Source: DATBAX01 sp963762965 (lineage in GTDB: Bacteria; Acidobacteriota; Terriglobia; Terriglobales; Acidobacteriaceae). Taken from it: a stretch of DNA of 64,000 bases. Positions 35,535 to 43,888 of this stretch are shown here, piece by piece. The stretch is taken from NCBI GenBank assembly GCA_963762965.1, contig CAVXME010000001.1:1302001-1366000 (forward strand), read 5' to 3'. A model generated the notes under the pieces. That model had not been told where the DNA came from. It worked only from the letters and a program-made list of their open reading frames with translations, and ran no database searches. Numbering within the stretch: position 1 is the first letter of the stretch; each line of letters starts with the position of its first letter. Both the position numbers and the translations under genes were made by a program.

Positions 35535-36695
35535 GTGTCCATCGAATTTCAAATTCAAGTCACGAACGGCCCCGCCCGCGCCGGCCGCCTCATCACCCCG
35601 CACGGCGAGATCGAAACCCCAGTCTTCATGCCGGTGGGCACGCTGGCCTCGGTCAAAGGCGTACCGCAAGACATCCTTGAAGAGCTAGGTGTCCAAATTC
35701 TCCTCGGGAACACCTATCACCTTTATCTTCGGCCGGGAGTGGAGCAAGTCCGAAAACTCGGTGGTCTGCATCGTTTCATGGCCTGGCCGCGAGCCATTCT
35801 TACCGACTCCGGCGGATTTCAAGTTTTCAGCCTCAATGAACTGCGCAAAGTCACTGAAGAAGGTGTGACGTTTCGCTCACATCTCGATGGCTCACCGCAT
35901 TTTTTCAGCCCGGAGAGCGCGATCGAAGCGCAGATCGGCCTGGGTGCGGACATCATCATGGCATTCGATGAATGCACCGAATTCCCAGCCGACGGCGAGC
36001 GAATGCGCAAGTCGATGGAATTAACGCTGCGTTGGGCAGAGCGCAGCAAGAAATATTTTGAGGAACATAAGAACGAGGTGCCATGGGCCGGCTCTCAGCT
36101 TTCGGCTCTTAGCTCTCAGCCAACCCTTCAAACCCAGGCTCTTTTTGGCATTGTGCAGGGCGGCATGGATCTTGCACTGAGGAAAGAATCCGCCGAGCGC
36201 ACTATCGAAATTGGATTTCCGGGATACGCCATCGGCGGGCTCAGCGTCGGCGAACCGCGTCATCTCACCAAGGAAGTTGTGGAATCGACCATCCAATATC
36301 TGCCCGCCGATCAGCCCCGCTATCTCATGGGGGTGGGCACGCCTGAGGAAATCGTCGAATACTCGAACCTGGGCATCGACATGATGGACTGCGTTCTCCC
36401 CACACGCGCCGCCCGGCATGGACTGCTGTTTACCTCCGAAGGGAAGATTTCGATTAAGCAAGCCCGCTACGCTGGAGACGAGGCGCCGTTAGACCCCAAT
36501 TGCGGCTGCCGGGTGTGCCAGCGCTACTCCCGGGCATATTTGCGGCACCTTTATGCATCGAATGAGGTTTTGGCACAGGTCTTGAACACCGTCCACAACC
36601 TTAGTTTCTACCTTGACACTATGCGAGCGGTGCGTCATTCTATTGCACTTGGGAAAGGCGCCCGGTTTCTGTCTGGTCAGTGGTCTCAGCCATAG
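35535..36695 (+). CDS. tgt: Queuine/preQ1 tRNA-ribosyltransferase
   Basis: It exchanges guanine-34 of tRNA for preQ1, the first tRNA step of queuosine synthesis. At 386 residues it carries Thr-Asp-Ser-Gly-Gly-Phe-Gln-Val-Phe-Ser (active-site Asp), Ala-Phe-Asp-Glu-Cys and Gly-Ile-Val-Gln-Gly-Gly. The C-terminal zinc site is Cys-x-Cys-x2-Cys with a following His. I chose GTG 35535; GTG 35514 is an alternative. Just before Gln-Ala-Leu-Phe-Gly-Ile, about 15 residues rich in Ser, Gln and Leu are encoded by a dispersed repeat (36088-36121). It leads the conserved tgt-yajC-secD-secF group. Confidence 0.95.
   Translation: MSIEFQIQVTNGPARAGRLITPHGEIETPVFMPVGTLASVKGVPQDILEELGVQILLGNTYHLYLRPGVEQVRKLGGLHRFMAWPRAILTDSGGFQVFSLNELRKVTEEGVTFRSHLDGSPHFFSPESAIEAQIGLGADIIMAFDECTEFPADGERMRKSMELTLRWAERSKKYFEEHKNEVPWAGSQLSALSSQPTLQTQALFGIVQGGMDLALRKESAERTIEIGFPGYAIGGLSVGEPRHLTKEVVESTIQYLPADQPRYLMGVGTPEEIVEYSNLGIDMMDCVLPTRAARHGLLFTSEGKISIKQARYAGDEAPLDPNCGCRVCQRYSRAYLRHLYASNEVLAQVLNTVHNLSFYLDTMRAVRHSIALGKGARFLSGQWSQP
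36088..36121 (+). repeat. CTCTCAGCT repeat inserted in frame in tgt
   Basis: GGCTCTCAGCTTTCGGCTC then TTAGCTCTCAGCC encodes Gly-Ser-Gln-Leu-Ser-Ala-Leu-Ser-Ser-Gln. It is the same family as the repeats at 24593 and 24719. It lies in a surface loop region before the Gly-Ile-Val-Gln-Gly-Gly motif. Confidence 0.7.
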
Positions 36696-36836
36696 CCATA
36701 GATTGCGACTCCCGTACGTGCCTGCTTCAAAGTTCCGGTCTGATAGCGCAGAGCCCCCGCGTTTGAACGGACATGGCTGGAAGCGGCTGGGCGCAGCTCT
36801 GAAATGATTAGCGGAAAAACAGGTTTCCAGGTTTTC

Positions 36837-37166
36837 ATGAACGTTCAAGAGTTTTTGGCAGTACAACTTGGCGGTGGCGGCTCCATGAGCTGGCTGGGCT
36901 TTGCCCCACTCATCTTCATTTTCGCCATTTTTTACTTTCTTCTCATCATGCCTCAGCAAAAGAAGCAGAAGAAATGGCAGCAAATGTTGAGCGAACTCAA
37001 GAACGGGGACAAAGTCGTCACCAGCGGCGGCATGCGCGGCACCATCATTTCGCTAAAAGACGACTACGTTCAACTGCGAGTGCCGCCCGACAATTTACGC
37101 ATCGAAGTCAGCCGCGCCTCAGTGGTGTCGGTTGCCAATGCAGACGATGCGGTAAGCAACAAGTAG
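36837..37166 (+). CDS. yajC: Preprotein translocase subunit YajC
   Basis: This 109-residue inner-membrane protein is an accessory of SecDF. One helix (about residues 18-36) is followed by Met-Pro-Gln-Gln-Lys-Lys-Gln-Lys-Lys and the Gly-Asp-Lys-Val-Val-Thr-Ser-Gly-Gly core, both diagnostic. The ATG at 36837 gives the usual length; an in-frame ATG at 36804 would add 11 residues. Neither start has a strong ribosome-binding site. It precedes secD by 42 bases. Confidence 0.92.
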   Translation: MNVQEFLAVQLGGGGSMSWLGFAPLIFIFAIFYFLLIMPQQKKQKKWQQMLSELKNGDKVVTSGGMRGTIISLKDDYVQLRVPPDNLRIEVSRASVVSVANADDAVSNK

Positions 37167-37208
37167 CGGCAGGTTTATTAAAGGATCGGGAATTCATAAT
37201 TTAAGGTC

Positions 37209-38840
37209 ATGAACAAGAATTTAGGCTGGAAACTCGGAATCATCGTTGCCACCGTTTTCGTATTCCTGTTCGGCATTTTTGGGCTGCCGGATAGCTGGTC
37301 GCGCGCTGGTCTCATGGCCGCGCTTCAGAACCGCATTCATTTGGGATTGGACCTCAAGGGAGGTACCCACTTAATTCTGCAAGTGCAGGTGGATGACGCC
37401 GTCAATGCTGATTCGGATCGCGCTGTTGATCTCCTGAAAGAACAGCTCCAAGCCCACAAAATCACCTCTGCCGATGTGACCAAGCCCGATCCCGTAGCCG
37501 CTCCCGACAAAATCGTGATCAAGGGCGTGCCGTCGGATTCCGATGCTGACGTGAGGTCACTGATCCTCGATCGCCTGCCCGCGTATGACGCGGCCTCGGG
37601 GGCGGACAACTCCTTCACTCTCACCATGAAGCCGCAGTCGCTCGTCGACCTGAAAAACCGGGCGGTGACCCAGGCGATCGAGACCATCCGCAACCGCATC
37701 GACTCGCTTGGCGTGAGTGAGCCAACCATTGAGGAACACGGGCTGGGAGACTATCAGATTCTGGTGCAGTTGCCGGGAGTGGACGATCCGGCGCGCGTCA
37801 AGGAAATCATGCAGTCCACCGCCATGCTGGAAATCAAGGAGGTGCTGGGCGGCCCCTTTGCCAGTGAACAGAATGCGCTGGAGGCAAATAATGGCCTGCT
37901 GCCTCCGAATTCAATATTACTGAAGGGCCGTGGTGAGGGAAGCAAAAACACCGACGATGCTGGCGACCAGTACTGGATATTGTCCCGAACCTCGGCCGTC
38001 GCTGGTGCGGATCTGCGTTCCGGAGGAGCGAGTGTAGGACGCGACCCCGACAATAATGCTCCTGCCGCGGATTTCTTGCTTACCAATGAAGGCGGCCGCA
38101 AGTTCGCAGCATTCACCGGCTCACATATCGGCAAGTCCCTGGCAGTGGTGCTCGACAAACGGGTCCGGGAAGTAGCCACCATTAAGTCCGAGATCCACGA
38201 TCAAGGAAACATCAGTGGCGGCGGCATGACCGAGGAAGCGGCCAAAGATCTGGTACTGATCTTGAATTCGGGCGCTTTACCCGCAGGCATCAAATATCTG
38301 CAAGAGCTCACCGTCGGCCCCTCGCTGGGGGCCGAGTCCATTCACGCGGGCGTGGACGCCGCCATCGTCGGCATGGTCGCGGTTTTGATCTTCATGCTTG
38401 TTTATTATCACGGTGCCGGCATCAACGCCGACATCGCACTGATCCTCAATCTGATCATTCTGCTGGGATGTATGGGTTATTTTGGCGCCGTGCTCACGTT
38501 ACCCGGGATCGCCGGAGTGATCCTGACCGTCGGCATGGGCGTGGATTCGAATGTGCTGATCTTTGAGCGCATTCGCGAGGAACTGCGCAACGGGAAAACG
38601 CCGCCTTCTGCGGTCGATCAGGGATTCGGTCACGCCTGGGTGACGATTGTGGATACGCACGTCACTACGCTGGTCTCGGCAGCCATCCTGTTCGCAGCTG
38701 GCAGCGGCCCGGTCAAAGGTTTTGCAGTCACCCTGACCATCGGACTTCTGGCGAACCTGTTCACCGCTGTGTTCGTATCACGCGTGATTTTTGACTGGAT
38801 CTTGAGCCGGAAGCAAAGAGGCGAAGCGTTAAGCATTTAA
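37209..38840 (+). CDS. secD: Protein translocase subunit SecD
   Basis: This 543-residue RND-type membrane protein uses the proton gradient to pull proteins across the inner membrane. The first helix is near residues 7-28, followed by Gly-Leu-Asp-Leu-Lys-Gly-Gly-Thr-His. The large periplasmic region (about 35-360) has Arg-Ile-Asp-Ser-Leu-Gly-Val. Five helices follow, with Gly-Met-Gly-Val-Asp-Ser-Asn-Val-Leu-Ile-Phe-Glu-Arg. It is complete and sits between yajC and secF. Confidence 0.96.
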   Translation: MNKNLGWKLGIIVATVFVFLFGIFGLPDSWSRAGLMAALQNRIHLGLDLKGGTHLILQVQVDDAVNADSDRAVDLLKEQLQAHKITSADVTKPDPVAAPDKIVIKGVPSDSDADVRSLILDRLPAYDAASGADNSFTLTMKPQSLVDLKNRAVTQAIETIRNRIDSLGVSEPTIEEHGLGDYQILVQLPGVDDPARVKEIMQSTAMLEIKEVLGGPFASEQNALEANNGLLPPNSILLKGRGEGSKNTDDAGDQYWILSRTSAVAGADLRSGGASVGRDPDNNAPAADFLLTNEGGRKFAAFTGSHIGKSLAVVLDKRVREVATIKSEIHDQGNISGGGMTEEAAKDLVLILNSGALPAGIKYLQELTVGPSLGAESIHAGVDAAIVGMVAVLIFMLVYYHGAGINADIALILNLIILLGCMGYFGAVLTLPGIAGVILTVGMGVDSNVLIFERIREELRNGKTPPSAVDQGFGHAWVTIVDTHVTTLVSAAILFAAGSGPVKGFAVTLTIGLLANLFTAVFVSRVIFDWILSRKQRGEALSI

Positions 38841-38877
38841 TAATTACTAAGTAAACAAACGAGGGGACGTAAGCAGC

Positions 38878-40071
38878 GTGGAATTTTTTCGTAATCCGAA
38901 CATAGATTTTCTCGGCAAAAAGTGGTACTTTCTTGCCTTTTCCCTTGTGTTCAGCGTGGCGGGCGTATTCTCCATGCTGTTTTGGCACAAAATTCCATTG
39001 GGCATCGAGTTTAGAGGGGGCACTTTGGTCGAGGTAAAGTTCGCGCAACCTCCGAATGACGACGCCATTCGCGCGGTCATGGATCGCGCGGGCCTGCACA
39101 ATGCAAAGATTCAGCGGCTGGGCACGGCGGGCGAAGTGCTGATCAATCTTTCCGCCCAGGAAACCAGTGAGCAAGCTCTGGATCAAGGCAAGATCAAGAT
39201 TATCAATGCTTTGGAAACCATGGAAACCAATGCACCCGCGGGCAAGCAGGACCTGAACAACGCCAGCTCGTTGACCGTGGGTGAATACCTATTGGAAAAA
39301 GACCCTTTGCATGCCGGGACCGATGCCAACCAGCGCTATACCGCGCAAGCCCAGGCCATCGTCGATTATCGCGACAAAGTCAAAGGCGGCGTGTTGAGCG
39401 CGCTCGATGAATTGAAGGGTTCCGTAGACCCGGCCGTGGTCGCGTCCTTGGCGGACGGATTTTATCTCTCCAATTTCGGCGTACGCAATGTGAGCATTGT
39501 GGGGCCGCAAGTGGGCAGTCAGCTGAAGAATCAAGCCTGGATCGCGATTGGATTTTCCCTGCTGGGAATGTTGATTTATCTGGGGTTCCGTTTTGAATGG
39601 ATTTATGGTGTGGCAGCGGTCATCACTGTTTTTCACGACACTCTGATCACGGTGGGTGCATTTTCGTTGACCAACAAGGAGATATCCTTGACGGTCATCG
39701 CCGCCATCCTGACCCTGATCGGCTATTCAAATAACGATACCATCGTGGTTTTTGACCGCATCCGCGAGAACATAAAGCTGATGCGCCGGGAAAAGCTCTC
39801 GGACATCGTTAATCGCAGCATTAATCAAACTTTGAGCCGAACCATCTTGACAGCGGGCTTAACCTTCATTACGGTACTCGCCTTGTATATTTTTGGCGGT
39901 GAAGTGCTCAACGGCTTCTCCTTCGCCCTGGTAATCGGCATCTTAATCGGGACGTATTCGTCGATTGCCATTGCGGCGCCGATTCTGGTGGCTTATCAGG
40001 ATTGGCGTTTAAACCGGGGGAAGCAGCCCGTGCTTGCGCCAGGAGCTAAGGCAGTTGCAAGCAGAAAGTAA
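38878..40071 (+). CDS. secF: Protein translocase subunit SecF
   Basis: This is the SecD partner, 397 residues, starting with GTG at 38878. Landmarks are Gly-Ile-Glu-Phe-Arg-Gly-Gly-Thr near residue 42 and, in the membrane part, Gly-Tyr-Ser-Asn-Asn-Asp-Thr-Ile-Val-Val-Phe-Asp-Arg. The periplasmic loop (about 60-215) is longer than in E. coli, where the whole protein is about 320 residues. The extra part is helical and charged. It ends just before an AGCTCCTAGC inverted repeat. Confidence 0.95.
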   Translation: MEFFRNPNIDFLGKKWYFLAFSLVFSVAGVFSMLFWHKIPLGIEFRGGTLVEVKFAQPPNDDAIRAVMDRAGLHNAKIQRLGTAGEVLINLSAQETSEQALDQGKIKIINALETMETNAPAGKQDLNNASSLTVGEYLLEKDPLHAGTDANQRYTAQAQAIVDYRDKVKGGVLSALDELKGSVDPAVVASLADGFYLSNFGVRNVSIVGPQVGSQLKNQAWIAIGFSLLGMLIYLGFRFEWIYGVAAVITVFHDTLITVGAFSLTNKEISLTVIAAILTLIGYSNNDTIVVFDRIRENIKLMRREKLSDIVNRSINQTLSRTILTAGLTFITVLALYIFGGEVLNGFSFALVIGILIGTYSSIAIAAPILVAYQDWRLNRGKQPVLAPGAKAVASRK

Positions 40072-40074
40072 GGG

Positions 40075-40139
40075 CAGCTCCTAGCTCCTAGCTTCTAGTA
40101 AACAAAGCAGGTTTAGCTGGGGCTAGCAGCTAGTAGCTG
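40075..40139. repeat. AGCTCCTAGC inverted repeat after secF
   Basis: An 18-base left arm (40075-40092) pairs with 40122-40139 with two mismatches. The centre is 29 bases. It may act as a transcription attenuator between secF and tonB (inference). Confidence 0.6.
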
Positions 40140-40210
40140 ATTTTGTGGGAGCAAAGCAGGGACAGGCGGTGTCTAAGGGTACGTAGGGTCCGTGTAGGAG
40201 AAAAAACCTT

Positions 40211-40933
40211 ATGTTTGAAGACAGCCTAATCGAATCGGGTAACAAGCTTAAGACCAAGCGGGGTTTAACCACCTCGCTGACGTTCGTTCTGGAAATCATC
40301 CTGGTCGGGATTTTGGTATTGATCCCGTTGCTATTTACCGAAGCTCTGCCCAAAGCCCAATTGCTGACCGGGTTGGTCGCGCCCCCCCCACCGCCGCCGC
40401 CACCGCCACCACCAGCCGCGGTAGTCAAGGTCGTCAAGATTGAAACCAACATGGTGAACGACCAACTGCGCACCCCCACCAAGATTCCCAAGAAGATTGA
40501 GATCGTTAAGGAAGAAGAAGCGCCTCCGCAAATGGCCGGAGTGATGGGTGGAGTCCCGGGCGGAGTCCCCGGAGGCTCGATGAACGGAGTCATCGGAGGA
40601 ATTGTCAGCAGCGCAGCGGTGGTACCCACCATCCACCAGGCGCAACGGGTACGCGTATCCCAGGGCGTGACTTCGGGTCTCCTGATACGCAAAATCAATC
40701 CCACCTACCCTCCCTTGGCCAAGCAGGCACGCATTTCTGGCGCGGTGGTGTTGCAGGCGGAGATCAGCAAAGATGGGTCGATCCAGAACCTGCATGTAAT
40801 CAGCGGCCATCCCATGCTCGTGCCTTCCGCTCTGGAAGCGGTAAAACAGTGGAAGTACAAGCCGTACATTCTGAATGGGGAACCGGTGGAAGTGGAGACC
40901 ACGATCACCGTGAACTTTACACTGGCCGGCTAG
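40211..40933 (+). CDS. tonB: Energy transducer TonB
   Basis: This 240-residue inner-membrane-anchored protein transmits ExbBD energy to outer-membrane transporters. One helix lies at about 27-48 after a basic cytoplasmic start. A run of eleven prolines follows, then a Lys/Glu/Gly-rich spacer. The C-terminal 90 residues are a TonB_C domain (Asn-Pro-Thr-Tyr-Pro, Val-Ile-Ser-Gly-His-Pro, Tyr-Ile-Leu-Asn-Gly-Glu-Pro). An AGGAG ribosome-binding site lies upstream. exbB and two exbD genes follow. The domain is close to that of the secreted protein at 26.9 kb. Confidence 0.93.
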   Translation: MFEDSLIESGNKLKTKRGLTTSLTFVLEIILVGILVLIPLLFTEALPKAQLLTGLVAPPPPPPPPPPPAAVVKVVKIETNMVNDQLRTPTKIPKKIEIVKEEEAPPQMAGVMGGVPGGVPGGSMNGVIGGIVSSAAVVPTIHQAQRVRVSQGVTSGLLIRKINPTYPPLAKQARISGAVVLQAEISKDGSIQNLHVISGHPMLVPSALEAVKQWKYKPYILNGEPVEVETTITVNFTLAG

Positions 40934-41058
40934 ACCATGAAGCTAAGCCAGGCAGGACGGTGGTAGCGGAAGTTCGGTAATGGGTTGAACTGTAATGCGT
41001 TGAACCAGTCTTTGCAGCCCGAAATTATTACACCAATTCGAAGAGGGAGAAGCAACTC

Positions 41059-41814
41059 ATGCTCGTAGCCAATTTAGCAACTGCAGCTTTACATCACGTA
41101 CCTGCGGTCGCCACCTGGATGTTCCAGGAGGAAACCGTACAATGGGACCCACTCGCCCTCTTGAAACACATGGGATGGATCGCGAGAGGGGTAGTGGTCA
41201 TTCTATTCATTATGTCCGGATGGTCGATCGGCGTGATGATTGACCGCTGGATGGCTTTCAATGCGGCGCGCAAACAGTCGCGGGCGTTCGCACCCGCAGT
41301 GGCTGGAGCGTTGCGCGACGGCAAGATTGACGAGGCTATCAAGGTGGCGGAACGCAACAAAAAGAGCCATTTGGCCAAAGTGGTGACGGCCGGCCTGATG
41401 GAATTCCGGGCTCACCAGGAAAGCGGCGAAATTCCGGGTGAGACCATCGAAGCTTCCAAGCGCGCTTTGGAGCGCACCGAAGCCATTGTCCACGCCGAGT
41501 TGAAGCGCGGCCTGGGCGGTCTGGCCACCATCGGATCGACGGCCCCGTTCGTCGGCCTGTTCGGCACGGTCATGGGCATTCTGAACGCCTTTCAGGAAAT
41601 GTCCAAGAGTAAGACCACCGGACTGGGCGCGGTCGCCGGCGGTATTTCAGAAGCCTTGGTGACCACGGCCCTCGGGCTGGTGGTCGCGATTCCGGCGGTC
41701 ATGATGTTCAACTACCTGACCGGCCGCGTGGAAGCGTTCGACGTGGAAATGGACAACTCCTCGAGCGAACTGATCGACTACTTCCTGAAGCGCCGCGGGG
41801 CAGTGCGCCGCTAG
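41059..41814 (+). CDS. exbB: MotA/TolQ/ExbB proton channel protein
   Basis: This 251-residue proton-channel subunit of the TonB energising complex has a first helix near 45-68. The cytoplasmic loop carries Ala-Glu-Arg-Asn-Lys and Ile-Val-His-Ala-Glu-Leu-Lys-Arg. Two further helices have Gly-Ser-Thr-Ala-Pro-Phe-Val-Gly-Leu-Phe-Gly-Thr-Val-Met-Gly-Ile and Thr-Ala-Leu-Gly-Leu-Val-Val-Ala-Ile-Pro. A GAGGGAGA ribosome-binding site precedes it. TolQ cannot be excluded, but TonB next door favours ExbB. Confidence 0.92.
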   Translation: MLVANLATAALHHVPAVATWMFQEETVQWDPLALLKHMGWIARGVVVILFIMSGWSIGVMIDRWMAFNAARKQSRAFAPAVAGALRDGKIDEAIKVAERNKKSHLAKVVTAGLMEFRAHQESGEIPGETIEASKRALERTEAIVHAELKRGLGGLATIGSTAPFVGLFGTVMGILNAFQEMSKSKTTGLGAVAGGISEALVTTALGLVVAIPAVMMFNYLTGRVEAFDVEMDNSSSELIDYFLKRRGAVRR

Positions 41815-41928
41815 TCTGTAAAGAAGAATTGGTAGCTGTGAGTTGCTGGTTCGGCGCTGGACACGGGTCCAGCGCCGGGACCCTCGCTACCGCGAAGGCG
41901 AGTGTCGAAGGCGTAGGAGACAACAGGT

Positions 41929-42393
41929 ATGCCATTAGCAAAACGTGATGAAGGCTCCAAAGTCAGCTCCGACATCAACGTCACCCCCATGGTGGACGTG
42001 ATGCTGGTGCTCCTGGTCATTTTCATGGTCATCACTCCCATGTTGCAGCACGGAGTGAACGTGAACATGGCCAAAGTCAATAATCCCGAAGCCATGCCGG
42101 ATGCGGACAAAGAAGACGCGCTGCTGGTGGTGGTGATGTCGGATGGCGGAATTTATTTCGGCACTGACAAAGTCAGCCTGGATACGCTCACGGAAAAGGT
42201 CAAGGACCGGCTCGCCAACAGAGTGGACAAGCGAGTGTACCTGCGGGCCGATGCACGGGCCAGATTCAAGTATGTGGTGGATGTGGTCGATGATGTCCGG
42301 GCCGCGGGCGTGGACCAGTTGGGTCTGTTGACCGAGCAAAGGAAGAACTCAACCAGCCCTGTGCCGCCACCCCCACCCACCGGTGGACAATAG
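41929..42393 (+). CDS. exbD: ExbD/TolR biopolymer transport protein, copy 1
   Basis: This 154-residue protein has one membrane helix after the motif Ile-Asn-Val-Thr-Pro-Met-Val-Asp. Asp23 is the proton-carrying residue. The periplasmic domain has Val-Tyr-Leu-Arg-Ala-Asp-Ala-Arg and Asp-Val-Val-Asp-Asp-Val-Arg-Ala-Ala-Gly-Val, followed by a proline-rich tail. The second exbD starts 35 bases downstream. Confidence 0.92.
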   Translation: MPLAKRDEGSKVSSDINVTPMVDVMLVLLVIFMVITPMLQHGVNVNMAKVNNPEAMPDADKEDALLVVVMSDGGIYFGTDKVSLDTLTEKVKDRLANRVDKRVYLRADARARFKYVVDVVDDVRAAGVDQLGLLTEQRKNSTSPVPPPPPTGGQ

Positions 42394-42428
42394 GTTAGAG
42401 ACAGAGAATCAGGTCGGAGGATATCGAT

Positions 42429-42869
42429 ATGGCGATGGCAGTCGGCGCCAAGGGCGGTCAAAGCGCGAACATCAACGTGACCCCGCTGATTGATGTGTTG
42501 CTGGTGTTGCTGATTATTTTCATGGCGATCACGCCGCTGACTCCTAAGGGGCTGGATGCGCTGGTACCGCAGCCGCCGCCGCCGAATCAGAAGCAGGACA
42601 ACACGCCTGACCGCACCATCGTCGTGCAGCTGATCGACCGCGGCGCGGATAAGGATCCGGGCCTGAAGGTCAACCAGGACGATGAAACCTGGGACCACCT
42701 GCAAACCAAGCTGACGGATATTTTCAAGATGCGCGCGGAAAAGGTGATGTTCGTCAAAGGCGACGACAATGTTCCCTTTGCGGATGTGGCGAATGTGATT
42801 GACATTGCGCACGCTTCGGGCGTAGACAAAGTTGGGTTGATCACCGCCAAGATTGAAGCAGGCCAATAA
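42429..42869 (+). CDS. exbD: ExbD/TolR biopolymer transport protein, copy 2
   Basis: This 146-residue paralogue of the preceding gene has Ile-Asn-Val-Thr-Pro-Leu-Ile-Asp22 ahead of its single helix. The periplasmic part differs, with a Pro-Gln-Pro-Pro-Pro-Pro linker and Val-Met-Phe-Val-Lys-Gly-Asp-Asp. Two ExbD proteins for one ExbB suggests a hetero-oligomeric complex or two TonB systems (inference). A GGAGG-like site precedes the ATG. Confidence 0.92.
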   Translation: MAMAVGAKGGQSANINVTPLIDVLLVLLIIFMAITPLTPKGLDALVPQPPPPNQKQDNTPDRTIVVQLIDRGADKDPGLKVNQDDETWDHLQTKLTDIFKMRAEKVMFVKGDDNVPFADVANVIDIAHASGVDKVGLITAKIEAGQ

Positions 42870-42970
42870 GTCCTGCTGTTGCCCCGGCTGGCCATGAGAA
42901 ACGGGGCGGCAGCCTGGATCACTGTGTGCTGTCCCGGTTGTGATCTGATGGCAGGGAGACCGATAACGCA

Positions 42971-43798
42971 ATGAAATCAAGCGTAAAAATTTTGGCACTG
43001 ATGGCCTTCGGCCTGGTGCTGCTGTCCAGCACTGGCTGCGATAAACTGAGAGCGCGCGACCAGTTAAACAAGGGTGTGGCCGCTTACCGCAACGGTAAGT
43101 ACGAAGAGGCGATTGACCACTTCCAGCAGTCCGCCAACCTGGATCCCAAGCTGCTGAACGCGCAACTGTATCTGGCCACGGCCCTGGCGAACCAATACAC
43201 TCCCGGAGTTGACTCGGCCGACAATACTCGTATCGCTCAGCAGGCGATCGATGAGTTCAAGAAGGTATTAGACGAGAACCCCAAGCACGACCAGAAGCTG
43301 ACCTGCCTCAAGGGAATTGCCTCTCTGTACTTCAACATGAAGAATTGGGACCAGGCCAAAGTGTTCCATCATCAGGTGGCCGAACTGGATCCTAACGATC
43401 CGGAAGCCTACTATTCCATCGGTGTCATTGACTGGACCCAGGCCTACCAGGAAACCGCCGAAGCCAAGTCGAAAGACGGCCTCAAGGTGGACGACGACAT
43501 CACCAAGAACAAGAAGCTCTGCCCCGACCTCAAGACCAAGACCGACGCCATCGTGGCGGACGGTATCGACAGCCTGAACAAGGCGCTTCAGTTGAGGCCG
43601 GACTATGACGACGCCATGGCTTACATGAATCTTCTCTACCGGCGAAGGGGCGATCTGCAATGCGGGGATGAAGGAGCGCGATCGGCGGACTTGAAAACTG
43701 CCGATGAGTGGGTGGACAAGACTTTGGCCGTGAAGAAAGCCAAGGCCGACAAGGCGCCTGCCGCGCAAGGTATCACCATGGACCAACCAAGCCAGTAG
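42971..43798 (+). CDS. TPR-repeat lipoprotein
   Basis: This 275-residue protein has a signal peptide with a lipobox ending at Cys23 (Ser-Ser-Thr-Gly-Cys). Tetratricopeptide repeats follow, beginning with Leu-Asn-Lys-Gly-Val-Ala-Ala-Tyr-Arg-Asn-Gly-Lys-Tyr-Glu-Glu-Ala. Another repeat is around Asp-Pro-Asn-Asp-Pro-Glu-Ala-Tyr-Tyr. It is the last gene of the tonB-exbB-exbD-exbD run and is followed by a strong terminator. It probably scaffolds an envelope complex linked to the Exb system (inference from context). Confidence 0.88.
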   Translation: MKSSVKILALMAFGLVLLSSTGCDKLRARDQLNKGVAAYRNGKYEEAIDHFQQSANLDPKLLNAQLYLATALANQYTPGVDSADNTRIAQQAIDEFKKVLDENPKHDQKLTCLKGIASLYFNMKNWDQAKVFHHQVAELDPNDPEAYYSIGVIDWTQAYQETAEAKSKDGLKVDDDITKNKKLCPDLKTKTDAIVADGIDSLNKALQLRPDYDDAMAYMNLLYRRRGDLQCGDEGARSADLKTADEWVDKTLAVKKAKADKAPAAQGITMDQPSQ

Positions 43799-43820
43799 CA
43801 GTTCCTCCTAGAGACGCAGA

Positions 43821-43852
43821 AGCCCTTTCCCGCATTACGGAAAGGGCTTTTG
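43821..43852 (+). terminator. Terminator after the TonB/Exb/TPR operon
   Basis: AGCCCTTTCC (43821-43830) pairs perfectly with GGAAAGGGCT (43839-43848) around an 8-base loop, followed by TTTTG. Confidence 0.88.
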
Positions 43853-43888
43853 TATTTGCGTTCGCAATCGGGCAACTGAGAGCTGCGG

